Shown here in pieces: positions 27,990 through 38,262 of a stretch of DNA of 64,000 nt. Source of the DNA: Cristatella mucedo (lineage: Eukaryota > Bryozoa > Phylactolaemata > Cristatellidae); the NCBI GenBank assembly GCA_009760855.2, contig WPIO01000154.1, positions 744,001 through 808,000 on the forward strand, read 5' to 3'. The notes under the pieces were generated by a model. The model ran no database searches. It was given only the letters and a program-made list of their open reading frames with translations, and had not been told where the DNA came from. Within the stretch, counting starts at the first letter, position 1. Each line of letters begins with the position of its first letter. Made by a program: the position numbers and the translations under genes.

Positions 27990-29050
27990 ATCAAAAACTG
28001 GTTGATGAGATAAGGAGCTTAAGTAGATGATAAAAAATAGTAACAAATCATTTCTTTGGTGCTTTAAGAAAGCTAGATTTCCTTTAGAACACATCGCATA
28101 AGCTGGAAAGTTAGAGAGGAATCAGATAAACCAATTAGCGGTAGGGTTTAGCCTGGTTTGTCTGTCGATAGAGTAATTTGGACGTTAGGTCCAGGCATGG
28201 AAGCTGAACGCGTGATCTCCACACGCACTGAAGGCGCGATCATCTGTAAACGATTATATAGGTTAGAGGTAATGGATCAGAGCCTGAGGGGCGTGACGAG
28301 GGGGTATTCCAGAACGGCACGGCAAATCAAGAGAATGAAGAGATCTAGAAGTGAGTGGCAGGACATTGATAATAGAACCACATCGGGAGGCAGGAGGGCT
28401 ACAATGCGCTGCAAGGGAAGCGAGAATCAAGGGTGAATGACACGTAAGGTTACATGCTTGGGCGAGAATACAAAAGCAAAAAAAGGACAGGCCTAGATCA
28501 GCACGCAAAAGTGCACGCGAAGACAGTGGGAGGACGGTTGGCAAGTCTGACCCCTGGTAGGTGACATGCACTGAATTGTGCACAAAGGAGAACGTGAATA
28601 GAAAACGTCTAAAGGCACAAAAGCAAGTAACGAGGAAGAAAAAAGATGTTCACTCTAGCGAAGACAAAGCTGAGTGGAACCCTCTATTGCGTCTTTAGCT
28701 CAGATTTAAATCATGTGGAGTAAACGGCAGTGTCACAAGCCAGAAGTGAGTTCCAGACTATCGGTGTATGCCAACTCATGCCCCGATGACTGTAAGATCT
28801 CAATTTAATTGGACAAACGATAAGGCGACTGGATGCCAATAAGCTCGTGGCTCGAGAGATGACGCGTGGAGCTAGGAGATTGGTATGGTGGCGTGTGAGT
28901 CAAGGTCAAATTAATGAAGAAACCCGCAGGCCAGAGGGAGGATCTTGAAGTCGACGCTATGTATGATATTTAGCCAGTTAAGCTCAGACTGAAGTGGCGG
29001 GATACTGCGACTACGCCTTTGACGACGACAGATCAAAAGAGCTCATGTGT
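27990..29050. other. unassigned sequence
   Basis: No gene or known repeat is recognised. A weak LINE-A-like stretch (GTGAGTTCCAGACTATCGGT) occurs near 28746. Confidence 0.35.
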
Positions 29051-29054
29051 CTTT

Positions 29055-29210
29055 ACCAAGAAGGTAGGGAGCTCGATCTTCATCACCCAGATTGTGGGTT
29101 CGAGTCCTGCAGTGGGCGATTCTTTTTTGTCCATTGTAAGCGGTGGTGATGGACATTAAGGCTCTTCTATCAGCATACATTCGAGGCTGTTAAATCAGCA
29201 AACCTTTTTT
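29055..29210 (+). mobile_element. SINE-2
   Basis: Head with AAGGTAGGGAGCTCG, B box GGTTCGAGTCC (29099-29109), GTAAGCGGTGGTGATGG, AAGGCTCTTCTATCAGCATA and the end GAGGCTGTTAAATCAGC. Confidence 0.88.
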
Positions 29211-29285
29211 AAGAGCTTCTGAGTTTTTCAGAAACTGCAGAAAAATAAGGGAAGAGGTCGGGTAGTCTGAACAAGTGGAATTACA

Positions 29286-29585
29286 TTAATCTAGATGCGA
29301 TGTCGAAAACGCACAAAGTAGTTTGGCTGTCATACGCTTGTTCAAACAGGCTTTGATGTTGGCAACGTTCTTCAGCCGTGAGTGAACCGACTTGACAGTG
29401 GATGAGGCAATATTGTCATCGAATGACAAGTCCTTATGGGGCAGCTCGCTTAGATCGCGGGCAGATGTCACCGTAGAAACGGTAGACAGTGAAACTTTGA
29501 TGTTGTGGTCTACCAACTTAACGGCTACACCAGGCTTTGCAATAGATGTTAGGTTGTTCTTATTATGGCTAATCTTCACCTTGAC
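29286..29585 (-). mobile_element. divergent LINE-A-related fragment
   Basis: Minus-strand translation gives NIASSTVKSVHSRLKNVANI and KACLNKRMTAKLLCAF, clearly related to but different from the usual LINE-A block. It meets standard LINE-A at about 29585 (LADLHWLPVK), which forms a chimeric order. Confidence 0.7.
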
Positions 29586-30242
29586 TGGTAGCCAGTGCAG
29601 GTCGGCGAGAAGTGGTGTAATGTGTAAAGTGTAATGTGGCAACTGCGACGCTCACGACAGACAAGCCTAGCTGAGGAGTTTTTCACCAGCTGCAATCGCC
29701 TGATTGTACATGCCAGTAGGCCAGTAAGCAGTGAGTTGCAGAAGTCGAGACGGGATGTCACGAATGCATGGACCAACTTGGACGTGGTATCCTTATCTAA
29801 ACAAGCCCGAATTGTAGCCATGTTAAGAAGCTGAAAATAGGCAGATTTGACCGTGGAGCTGATATGGTCAACTAACGAGAAGTCACTTCGGAATATGACA
29901 CTTAGATTTTGAGCTGAGTCAACAGGAGATATGCTGGCAGAGCCAAATTTGAGCGTTAGCCTTTCCAATTTGTGAATCACACTGGGTTTGCTCATAACTA
30001 GTAAGTTAGTTTTATTATCATTTAGTTTTAGAAAATTTGCTGCCATCCATGTGCGAATGTCATCAATACATGCAACAAGTGAGTTGAGAGAGTTTGAGGT
30101 GCTCGAAGGCTGGGAGGGATCAAAGCAATGGTACAACTGAGTGTCACCCGCAGAAATGTGAAAGCCTAGATGGTGCCTGGCAGTCACATCAGCAAGAGGG
30201 AGAGTATAAACCGTGAGCTAGGCCTAGAAAGGAGGATGATTA

Positions 30243-30410
30243 TGAACCGCTGGGTCTTAGCACAGGAGTAAGGTGCTCGCTCTTTAGTCCAAAGTAGCGC
30301 GCTCGATGCCTGCAGTGAGTGATCCTTTATTGCCCTTTGCAAGCGGTGGTAATAGCCGTTAAGGCTCTCGTGCCGCTATATTAATGAGGCTGCTAAATCA
30401 GATTTGACCT
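30243..30410 (+). mobile_element. SINE-2 inserted in LINE-A
   Basis: GGAGTAAGGTGCTCGCTC head, a decayed B box GCTCGATGCCTGCAG, GCAAGCGGTGGTAATAGCCG, AAGGCTCTCGTGCCGCTATA and GAGGCTGCTAAATCAG. Confidence 0.85.
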
Positions 30411-30479
30411 ATTTTTTAGAGCCAAGTGTCGTCGAGTAAAAAATGAAAGCAAGGACTGGATTATGCTTAAATGTTTTCC

Positions 30480-30497
30480 AGAGAGAGAGATAGAGAT

Positions 30498-30579
<82 letters not shown>

Positions 30580-30630
30580 GCAGGGAGAGAGACAGGGAGA
30601 GACAGACAGAGACAGAGTCAGAGACAGAGA
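30480..30630. repeat. (GA)n microsatellite
   Basis: GAGATAGAGATAG, then near-pure (GA)n, then GACAGAGACAGAG units. It lies inside the interrupted LINE-A copy. Confidence 0.95.
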
Positions 30631-31020
30631 ATCGATAGTGAAGTGAATGGGGGCTTAATTCCGAAACCTGAGGTACCCCATACTTTAAGTGCTTCCTTCA
30701 TGACCGAGACCTTTTTACGACAGCTACATTTTGATGTCTCTCTCGGAGGTACAATCCAACTACTTTGTGCCACACTGTTCAAGTGATAAGTATACGTGTC
30801 TAGAGGCATTCCAAGAGGATCTGATGCTCAATTATTTCAAGCTGCTGAGAGATCTAGGAGAGCTTGCAGAGAGGCCCCCACGCCGTGCAGCATTTCTCAG
30901 GTCATTGTAAGCACAAATCGGAGCAGTTGGCAAGGAATAATTAACTCTACATCCCAAATCGAACTCGAGCTAGCAAGTTGTGATGAGCTGATTTTATTGC
31001 TGTCATGTCAACGTATCTCT

Positions 31021-31135
31021 TTCTGTAATAATGATAATAATAATAATACTAAATTTTCACTAGGCCTTCAGAAAAATTTCAAGGAGCTTTACATATGCTA
31101 TAACAGAAGCGAGTCAATGTTGTTAGTGGTAGTGT
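31021..31135 (-). mobile_element. LINE-A 3' tail, decayed
   Basis: AATGATAATAATAATAATAC, then CTAGGCCTTCAGAAAAATTT and AGGAGCTTTACATATGCTAT: a mutated reversed hairpin. Confidence 0.6.
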
Positions 31136-32135
31136 AACGCCAAAGGCTCGGCGGAGTCAGCTTAACCCGCCACTTACCTAGCGGCGTAACCTAGCGCCTA
31201 ATGTCGTTCGGTGCGCGTCTATGCGAAATAAGCAGGCCGTCACGAAACGAGCGTTTCTGGCGCCGACCTACTTATCATTACTAAAGGGGGTCGTGAGTCC
31301 GCGGCGTGTATCGGAAAGCGAAACGCACAAATTGGGGATTTTACTGAGCTTTATTCTCAAGCACACAAAGTCGCTGCGCGTCTAGCTCAGCTTTATCTTT
31401 ACACTCCTCACACACTCTCAACACCCCGCACTTATGCTACCTGCGTCTATTGTGGGGAATGACCCAAATAGGACGAGGAGCCCTCGATCCGCTTCCACCT
31501 TACCGCAGAAATACCTCATGCACTACACCAAGCACTCTTGGCGAGGCCACGTGCACGTGCACGCGCGCGCACACACAAAGCACAGAAGAAACGCAAAAAA
31601 GCGAGCTCGAGCGCTAGACAACGGCGGCGTTCGGTGGCGTCCGCCGAATCCTCCTGGCGCTGTCTCGTCCTGTCCCGTCAATCACCGGCGAACAGCCCGC
31701 CCTCCTCCATCGCTTTCAGAGAAACGAGTCCGGTAACTATCGGCGACGGCGTCGAGACGGAGCCGAAGGTGAAGAAGAGACTTAGCAAGCGTCGTCCTAT
31801 CAATATATAGCTAGCCGGGACAATTGGGTTGACAACCCAGCCAATATAAAAAACCTCAGCGACCTCGGCGTCGGCTTGCTCACAGCTCGAGAACGCAGAT
31901 GCTCTTCACCCACTTCCTTTGTTCTCATGGAAACCGTCCAGCGAATCTAGGATGGCTGGCGGCGACAGCGACCTTGGGCAAGCGTAGCCCCATTCTCAAA
32001 TTGCTAGCCGGGACTGTAGGGTGTACAGGCCAGCCAATATAAATCACCCCATCGCCCTACTACGACGGCTGCGTCCTCTTGCTCTAGGACAGAGGTGTTT
32101 CCTGCTGAGCAATTCTCAAGCGCTCTAAAACTGAG
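31136..32135. other. unassigned GC-rich block with duplicated TATA-like module
   Basis: No gene is recognised. The block lies between LINE-A pieces, begins TGTAACGCCAAAGG, and holds the duplicated module at 31808-32100. An old LTR or a promoter-bearing insertion is possible, but no terminal repeats could be confirmed by eye. Confidence 0.35.
31808..32100. repeat. about 189-bp direct duplication with CCAGCCAATATAAA
   Basis: GCTAGCCGGGAC, a short variable part, then CCAGCCAATATAAA occurs at about 31810-31850 and again at about 31999-32043. The downstream words GACCTCGGCGTCGGCTTGCTC and CTACTACGACGGCTGCGTCC resemble each other loosely. The first unit also has the palindrome GGGTTGACAACCC. Confidence 0.6.
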
Positions 32136-32139
32136 TCAG

Positions 32140-32935
32140 GCCGGCGCTGTGCTACAGCAGCATGCTCAGTGTTAGCACGCATGAGCGATTCACAAGTACC
32201 GTGTGAATGCTATAGAGGAACAGGCGCTGTTTTTTAGCTTCATTTTAAATGTTTTCCAACTAGGGGATTTCGTGACGTCAGTCGGGAGTAAGTTCCCGGC
32301 TTTGGGAGCATAATAACTGAAGGCACTGTCTCCATAGTATTTGAGGTTCGCATGAGGTATACCGTTGGGTCTGCTACACCGTGACGGTGACGATGCCAAA
32401 CCTGGTTGGAGAGTAGTTCTGACAGGTAGGCTAGAGCCCGAGGATTCAAAAACCTAAAATCGAACGACAGAACCTTGAAGTCATTTCGCTGCTTGACTGG
32501 GAGCCAGTACAGGTCGGCGAAAAATGGTGAGATGGAGCAGTTGCGACGCTCACGACAGAGAAGGCTAGCTGTAGAGTTTTGCACGAACTGTAAGCGCCTG
32601 ATTGCGCAGGCCTGTTGACCAGCAATCAATGAGGTGCACTAGAAGTCAAGACGGGGTGCTACCAATGCACGGGGCAATTTAGATTTAGTATCCCTGTCTA
32701 AGAAAGTATGCATTTTAGCAAAGTTATGTAGCTGAATATAGGCAGACTTGATTGCGGAGCTGATGAGGTCGCCTAGTAAAAGGTCACTTTGGAACAGGAC
32801 ACACAGAATTCGTGCTTATTCAACTGGAGATATGCTGGCAGAGCCGATTTCAAGCATAATACTTTCCACTTTCTGAGTCACACTTATATTGCCCGTAGCT
32901 AGCAAGTTGGTTTTATTGTCATTTAATTTGATGAT
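32140..32935 (-). mobile_element. LINE-A copy without 3' tail
   Basis: The 3' UTR (CATGCTCAGTGTTAGCACGC) and the ORF2 C-terminal region are present (LADLYWLPVKQRNDFKVLS, then QQACAIRRLQFVQNS). It ends at the TNLL block where AT-rich DNA begins. Confidence 0.82.
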
Positions 32936-33704
32936 TCAATAATATAATACTATATTTGGTAATTGGAAGTTTGCGAACAAGAGATGCAGATATGTGTCGG
33001 GTGACTAACGAGATGGTTCAAGCCCAAGTTATCTATAGAGTCAAGAAATTAGCTGACCGGTCTGTTGCTAGGATCATAAGCGTGAGTGTCAAGCTTGTAG
33101 CCGGGTTCACGAGTGCTAGCCTATTCCTGCTGCGGCCCCCCTACTATCTATGCCCGCTCTTGGTCGTTACGCGGGGCCCAGGCATCAGTAGTCCAAGGGT
33201 GGTCGACCGGGTACACACGCATGCGCCATACTAAAGGGGAACTAGATAAGTCCACAGGGAAAGGTCCTATACAAGGTAAACTACAGGGGTGCGAGATGAC
33301 GCCACAAGCGCTAACAAACATGTTAGTTTCTCAGTCGGCTTCCGCAGGCCCACCGTCGCACGGACTCCGTTCCACCAGTACAAGCGTACGCCGTCAAAGT
33401 CCCGGCTAGCTGAATACTCTGGGATAGATGGAGCCGACGTCTACCACCGTCGAGAGCTTTCGCCGAAAGAGAGCGAGCACGCCATCCCAAGTTCCGGTCA
33501 TCGGGCCTCTGGGAGCTGACCCAGGGTTTGTCCTTCCGGGGTAAGGCGACGCCGAGCCCGACGTATCGAATGTCGGTGGCTCCGCCTACATTAGGGTACA
33601 AACTCTCCTCAATCGCGAATGACCCCTCACATAAGAATTTTAAGTTGGTGAACTCGGAAAATCTACTCCTACAATTAACATGGTTTGTTATATAAGCTAT
33701 ATTT
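32936..33704. other. unassigned insert-like block between two LINE-A pieces
   Basis: 770 bp with no recognised gene. The LINE-A pieces on each side overlap by about 150 bp in consensus position, so this is not a simple insertion into one copy. Confidence 0.35.
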
Positions 33705-34115
33705 GTTCTGCTGGCAAGAGCCCATTTTGAGCTTTAATCTTTGCAATTTGTTAGTCGCACCTGGTTTTCACATAACTAGTAAGTTGGTTTAAGTTTTACC
33801 TTCATTTAATTTGAAAAAAGTTTTCTGCCGTTCATGTTCAGTGTTCAGCAATACATGTAACAAGGGAGTTTGGAGAGATTGACGTGCCGGATGGCTGAGA
33901 GTGTTACAAGCATGGGCACAGATGTGTTACCTGCATAGAAATGAAAGCCTAGACTGTGCTTGGCAAATAAATCGGCAAGAGTTAGAGGATAGATTGCGAA
34001 AAGAAGCGGGCCAAGCATAGAGCTCTGAGTACCCTGGCTATAGTACCCCGTACTTTAGTATGCTTCATCGGAAAATCTTTGCCTACTTACATCAAATTTA
34101 AAGTAAGAATTAGCT
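33705..34115 (-). mobile_element. LINE-A RT fragment
   Basis: Covers the TNL block, the catalytic region (decayed to FYAGN) and the QGSVLG region (GTACCCCGTACTTTAGTATG on the plus strand). Confidence 0.75.
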
Positions 34116-34444
34116 GTCTTAATAGCCTCGATTGCATAGCGGAAAAAACAAGACTTAGCGTTTATCACTAACAGTTGCAGTGGGTAATATAAGATTGGCT
34201 GTTTTAGGTCTCGAACACACGACTTCTGTCTTGAAATAGGAAATCCTAACAGAAATGGCAGCGTGATAGATCATTCAGATTATCATGACTGCCAAAATAG
34301 GTTTCGCCGTTCTTTTTTTATAACAACGAGAACCGGCCATGTCATAATCAAATTTTACATGGTATAAGAATGGAATTAATTCATGCAGTATCCATTACTA
34401 TAAGCTTCACGCTTAGAGTCAGGCAGGAGTTGTGCTATAGGTTC
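34116..34444. other. unassigned sequence
   Basis: No gene is recognised. CGAACACACGACTTCTGTCT near 34211 hints at a decayed SINE head. Confidence 0.3.
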
Positions 34445-35040
34445 GTGCTACGTAGTTCTGGGCGTCGTAAGATTTTCAGACCGGCACTAGCTCCCAATCA
34501 AGTAGCATATTGATTTCAAGGCTTTATCGCCCACTTTGAGATCCCTTCATTCTCTTGCTCCAGCCTACCTATCAGAACTACACCCCATTCAGGCTAGGCA
34601 TCCCAACATCCGCTCTTAAGAATCAAGCCCCATAGCTCTCATAGCTATACCTCACACGAACCTAAAATCTTTTAGAGACCGTGCCTTTAGTTTGTATGCT
34701 CTCAAAGCCTGCAACCCTGCTCCTGACTGACGTCATGACCTCCCTGATTTGACGAAATTAAATAAGAAGCTAAACACGAATCTGTTTATGACAGCATTTA
34801 GTGAGTCCTTGCGATTCACCCTTTATTGCTTATGCGTTCTGTTATTGCACATGCTACCACTAACCGTATTTTAGATGTTCACAGTGCATATGTCACATCT
34901 AACCACGGCACACATGTTGACATTGTGCATGTTGCCACTAACCGTACGATCGTGCTTCCTTGACAGTTTATTTAATGTGCCTAGAAAAGGATGAAGTTCC
35001 CAGCGAGAGCTGTAAAATGTATTTTTATTAGTGTTTAATT
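34445..35040 (+). mobile_element. LINE-A 3' end
   Basis: Encodes decayed LAPAYLSELHPIQARH-like residues at about 34555. The 3' UTR follows (CATGCTACCACTAACCGTAT) and then a weak hairpin (GTGCCTAGAAAAGGATGAAG). The (ATT)n end is nearly lost. Confidence 0.8.
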
Positions 35041-35590
35041 ACTACAAGAACTCAATGCCTGTGGAATCGCTTCGCCGAGTCATTGTAAAAGTAATCATAG
35101 TACGGGTGTGGAAGACATCGCTTCGCAATCTTGCCGTGTGACTGGACGGACTATCTCGCTTTAATTAGTAGAAATAATCTTTACTCTGAAATCATTATGT
35201 TGTTTGAAGGCATTAACATAAATATGGAGTGAAGATATTAAAAATTTGGGATTTTGATCTACGATTCAAAAATCTAATTTTTAAATTTAAACTTAGAATT
35301 GCTAAAATACATAAACACTCCATATAATAATCTTTTAGTGCCGAGCTTTGGACAGTTAAGACCCGAAGTTTAACCGCCTTTCACGACTGTGTATAGCGTT
35401 CCTTGCTTTCTCTAGGTCAGCCGTAAGCCAAAGTGTGTTTTGCCAGGGTTCTGTCGATTAGTCAGATTTGAAAACTCATATAGGACTTCGGCTAGCATCG
35501 TGTAGTAGCATTGCATCAAGGTTGAAAGATCTGCAGGATGGTCAAGCAGAAGCACAAATGACGCTAGTTTGGCATTGACAGTCACAATTT
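35041..35590. other. unassigned AT-rich sequence
   Basis: No gene or known repeat is recognised. Confidence 0.4.
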
Positions 35591-35596
35591 TAAGTT

Positions 35597-35965
35597 TCTA
35601 GTCGCGGTGAGCTGCTTGATTGGAAGCCAGCGAAGGTAATAATGATAAAACGACATTAGTATAGCACTTGAAGAGAAAAAATCTCTATTGATGCATTTGA
35701 CATATGCCGGAACGGAAGCATGCCAATTGGTTAGCATTAGCATTTGCATGGTTAGCATACATAAGCACCCAAAGGACAACTCACACTGACGTTGCAAATG
35801 CGGCCGCGAACAGCTGAAGCTTTTGCATTCTCTTTACAGGTCGTCAAGTCAGAGGTCAAGTTGTGACGTCAGTCAAGAGTCACTTTCAGGCTGCGTGCAA
35901 ACTGGAGGCAAGGTCCCAAGAAGATTAGGTTTAGACGTTAGAGACACAGCTAAGCGACCGGCAGT
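35597..35965 (-). mobile_element. LINE-A fragments, decayed and probably nested
   Basis: GCTTGATTGGAAGCCAGCGA at 35611 belongs to the HWLPVKQ block. Then AATAATGATAAAACGACATT at about 35637 starts a new reversed tail and 3' UTR that runs to about 35960. Confidence 0.6.
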
Positions 35966-36696
35966 TGCTACGATGAGAAGCGTGGTAAGAAAGCATTTCC
36001 GATTAAAAGACGTTTAAGTATATGACAGGACCATGAAGCTGAGCGCAGCTGTCAAACGCAGCCGGCTTGTTTCCGCAGGCAGTGCGGTCGCCCGCCTCCT
36101 CCGAGCAGTCGTTACTTAGCTTCGTGATTAAGGGGACAGGTACTGCCCCGGCGGTAGGATTTGGCATTGAAATTGATGGAATCCGCCGCCACCTAGCGGA
36201 CATCAGACCAGTACCGATCGCTAACGAACTCCTCGATGCACACTTCAATGCTGGCCCTGGTAGTATGGCCAGAGCAGACGAGCCCGTCAGACAGCTACGG
36301 CCAAGGTGTGGCCTTAGACCGCCGGCGCGCTGTGAGGACTATGTGCTCAATGTTTAGCCTTCTCGCTGTCTAAGCAGTGGAGAGAAGAGCAGCTGCTTGC
36401 TTCTCTGGCTACTTCGTTAATTGATCTCCAGATCAGGCGGGCATGCGGTTTTATTAAATTGATGACACTGCCCTTGATCGCTGTACGAGTGGGCTGTGAC
36501 ACTCGATGCGGTAAGCAGCCGGGCCGTGCTATTAGTGGTTGTTTTGCCAAGGGAGTCGGGGGACTTCGGTGGGCGAGAGGGGCGAGGAGAGTCGTGCTTC
36601 GCCCTGCTCCGTGTGGAGGGAGAATAAACTGGTGGTGTTGCTCGTCGGCTAGCGTTCTGTGCCACTCGCGACGATAATTCAGACTACAGCTTGACG
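35966..36696. other. unassigned sequence
   Basis: Open frames of 70-117 codons lie on both strands at 36.0-36.7 kb without recognisable domains. Confidence 0.35.
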
Positions 36697-36842
36697 GCAA
36701 GAACTCGTGTATTGAAACTTCAAACCTTGCTAGTAAGTTCCAGTCGGGCTTCAGAGCTAATCACTCCACAGAATCAGCATTGCTTAGGGTGTAGGACGAC
36801 CTACTTAAGAATGCAGACATAGATAGAGTATCTCTGCTTATT

Positions 36843-37065
36843 TTGCTCGATCGTTCAGCAGCTTTTGATACTATCAATCATCAACTTCTTTTAGAGCGCC
36901 TCTCATCTCGCCTGGTCGTCACTGGCACTGGTCTGCAGTGGTTCAGGTCCTATCTCAGTAGGAGACTCCAGAGTATTGATGTAAATGGACAAAGATCATC
37001 CGAGGTACCTCTGAAATATGGGGTACTTCAGGGCTCCGTGCTAGGTCCTGTTCTTTTCATGGTTT

Positions 37066-37118
<53 letters not shown>

Positions 37119-37480
37119 CTGATGTGATTGCCAAACACAACCTAGGCTATCACTTCTATGCAAATGACACTCAGTTGCATCTTTGCTTTGATCCATCCCA
37201 GCCTTCAAGCACTTCGAATTCTTTCTACCCCCTTGCTGCATGTATTGTTGACATCCGCACATGGATGATAGCAAATTTTCTGAAACTAAACGATGATAAA
37301 AATAACTTACTATTTATGAGAAAATCAAGTGTGATTCAGAAACTGGAAAGGCTAACGCTCAAAATTGGCTTTGCCAGCATATCTCCGGTTGAATCACCTC
37401 AAAATCTGGGTATCATATTCCAGAGCGGCCTCTCGTTAGACGACCACGTCAGCTCCACAATCAAGTCTGCCTACTTTTAG
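36843..37480 (+). pseudogene. LINE-A reverse transcriptase core, broken
   Basis: Holds RT motifs in order: AAFDTINH, WFRSYLSRRLQS, QGSVLGPVLF, then YAND where YADD should carry two metal-binding aspartates. The (CT)n tract between YT and LADVI shifts the frame and adds a Ser/Leu run. The first catalytic Asp of the pair is Asn, so the protein would be inactive even in frame. Confidence 0.85.
37070..37116. repeat. (CT)n inside LINE-A RT
   Basis: About 45 bases of CTCTCT between GGTTTATA and TTGCTGATGTG, the mirror of the tract at 13083-13157 in the other copy. Confidence 0.95.
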
Positions 37481-38262
37481 CTACATAACATCGCTCAAAT
37501 TCGGACTTGTTTAGATAAGGATGCCACGTCTAAGTTGGTCCATGCATTTGTGACATCCCATCTTGACTTCTGTAACTCACTGCTTGCTGGCCTACCAGCA
37601 TGTGCAATCAGGGGCTTACAGCTGGTGCTAACTCTGTAGCTAGACCTGTCTTTCGTGAGCGTCGCAGTTACCACATCACACCACTTCTCACCGACCAGCA
37701 CTGGCTACCAGTCAAGCAACTAATAGACTTCAAGGTTTTGTCGCTCACTTTTAGATCACTTCATTCTTTGGCTCCAGCCTATCTCTCAAATCTACTCCCC
37801 CAAAAGGTTAAGCATAGTACCACCCACTTTTCGGAATCCAACAGTTTACCAATACCTCGTACAAACCTCAAATCCTTTTGGAGACCGTGCATTTAGTTCG
37901 AATGCTCCTAAAGCTGGAACTCGCTCCAGACTTGCACAAAGACATCCTCTGACTCATCCTATTTTTAAAAGAATTTAAAGACGCATCTTTTATCAAAGCA
38001 TTTATTGGGTCTCTGTGATTCTTCATTCGTGTGCTTATACATGCTGACACTGTGCATGCTGCCACTAACCACACTTGCAAGCTGACCCCGTGCATGTCAC
38101 CCCTAACATGTTATTCATGTTGCTTATCAAGCATGATACTACTCACCATTCAATCGCGTTTCCCTTTGCAGCAAACGGAAAGCGCCTAGAAAGAGATTGA
38201 GTTGACTGAGGGCGCTTTGTCAAATGCATTATTATTATTTTTATTATTATTATTATTAAGTA

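Larger units (their letters stand above)
29578..30990 (-). mobile_element. LINE-A copy interrupted by SINE-2 and (GA)n
   Basis: The C-terminal to catalytic region is at 29578-30215 (FHISAGDTQLYHC where YADDTQ is expected). The upstream RT part resumes at about 30645-30990 (GAGGTACCCCATACTTTAAG, then CAGCATTTCTCAGGTCATTG). The gap holds a SINE-2 at 30243-30410 and a (GA)n array at 30480-30630. Confidence 0.8.
36697..38262 (+). mobile_element. LINE-A copy with intact 3' end (YAND subfamily)
   Basis: About 1.57 kb, 5'-truncated in the RT domain. The frame reads KFQSGFRANHST, then DRSAAFDTINHQLLLERLSS, GVLQGSVLGPVLFMVYT, then a (CT)n tract, then ADVIAKHNLGYHFYANDTQL and NNLLFMRKSSVIQKLERL. A few stops follow. 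The 3' UTR, hairpin and (ATT)n at 38228-38258 are well kept. It shares its (CT)n position, YAND and FQSGLSLDDHVSSTIK with the 12-15 kb copy. Confidence 0.9.

Noticed and set aside
31136-32135. LTR retrotransposon starting TGTAACGCC
   Set aside because: No matching second LTR, primer-binding site or gag/pol frames could be seen, so I only list it as unassigned.
36001-36357. Frame with GTGTAPAVGFGIEIDGIRRH-type sequence
   Set aside because: Only about 96 codons, no family recognised, and a minus-strand frame overlaps it; left as unassigned.
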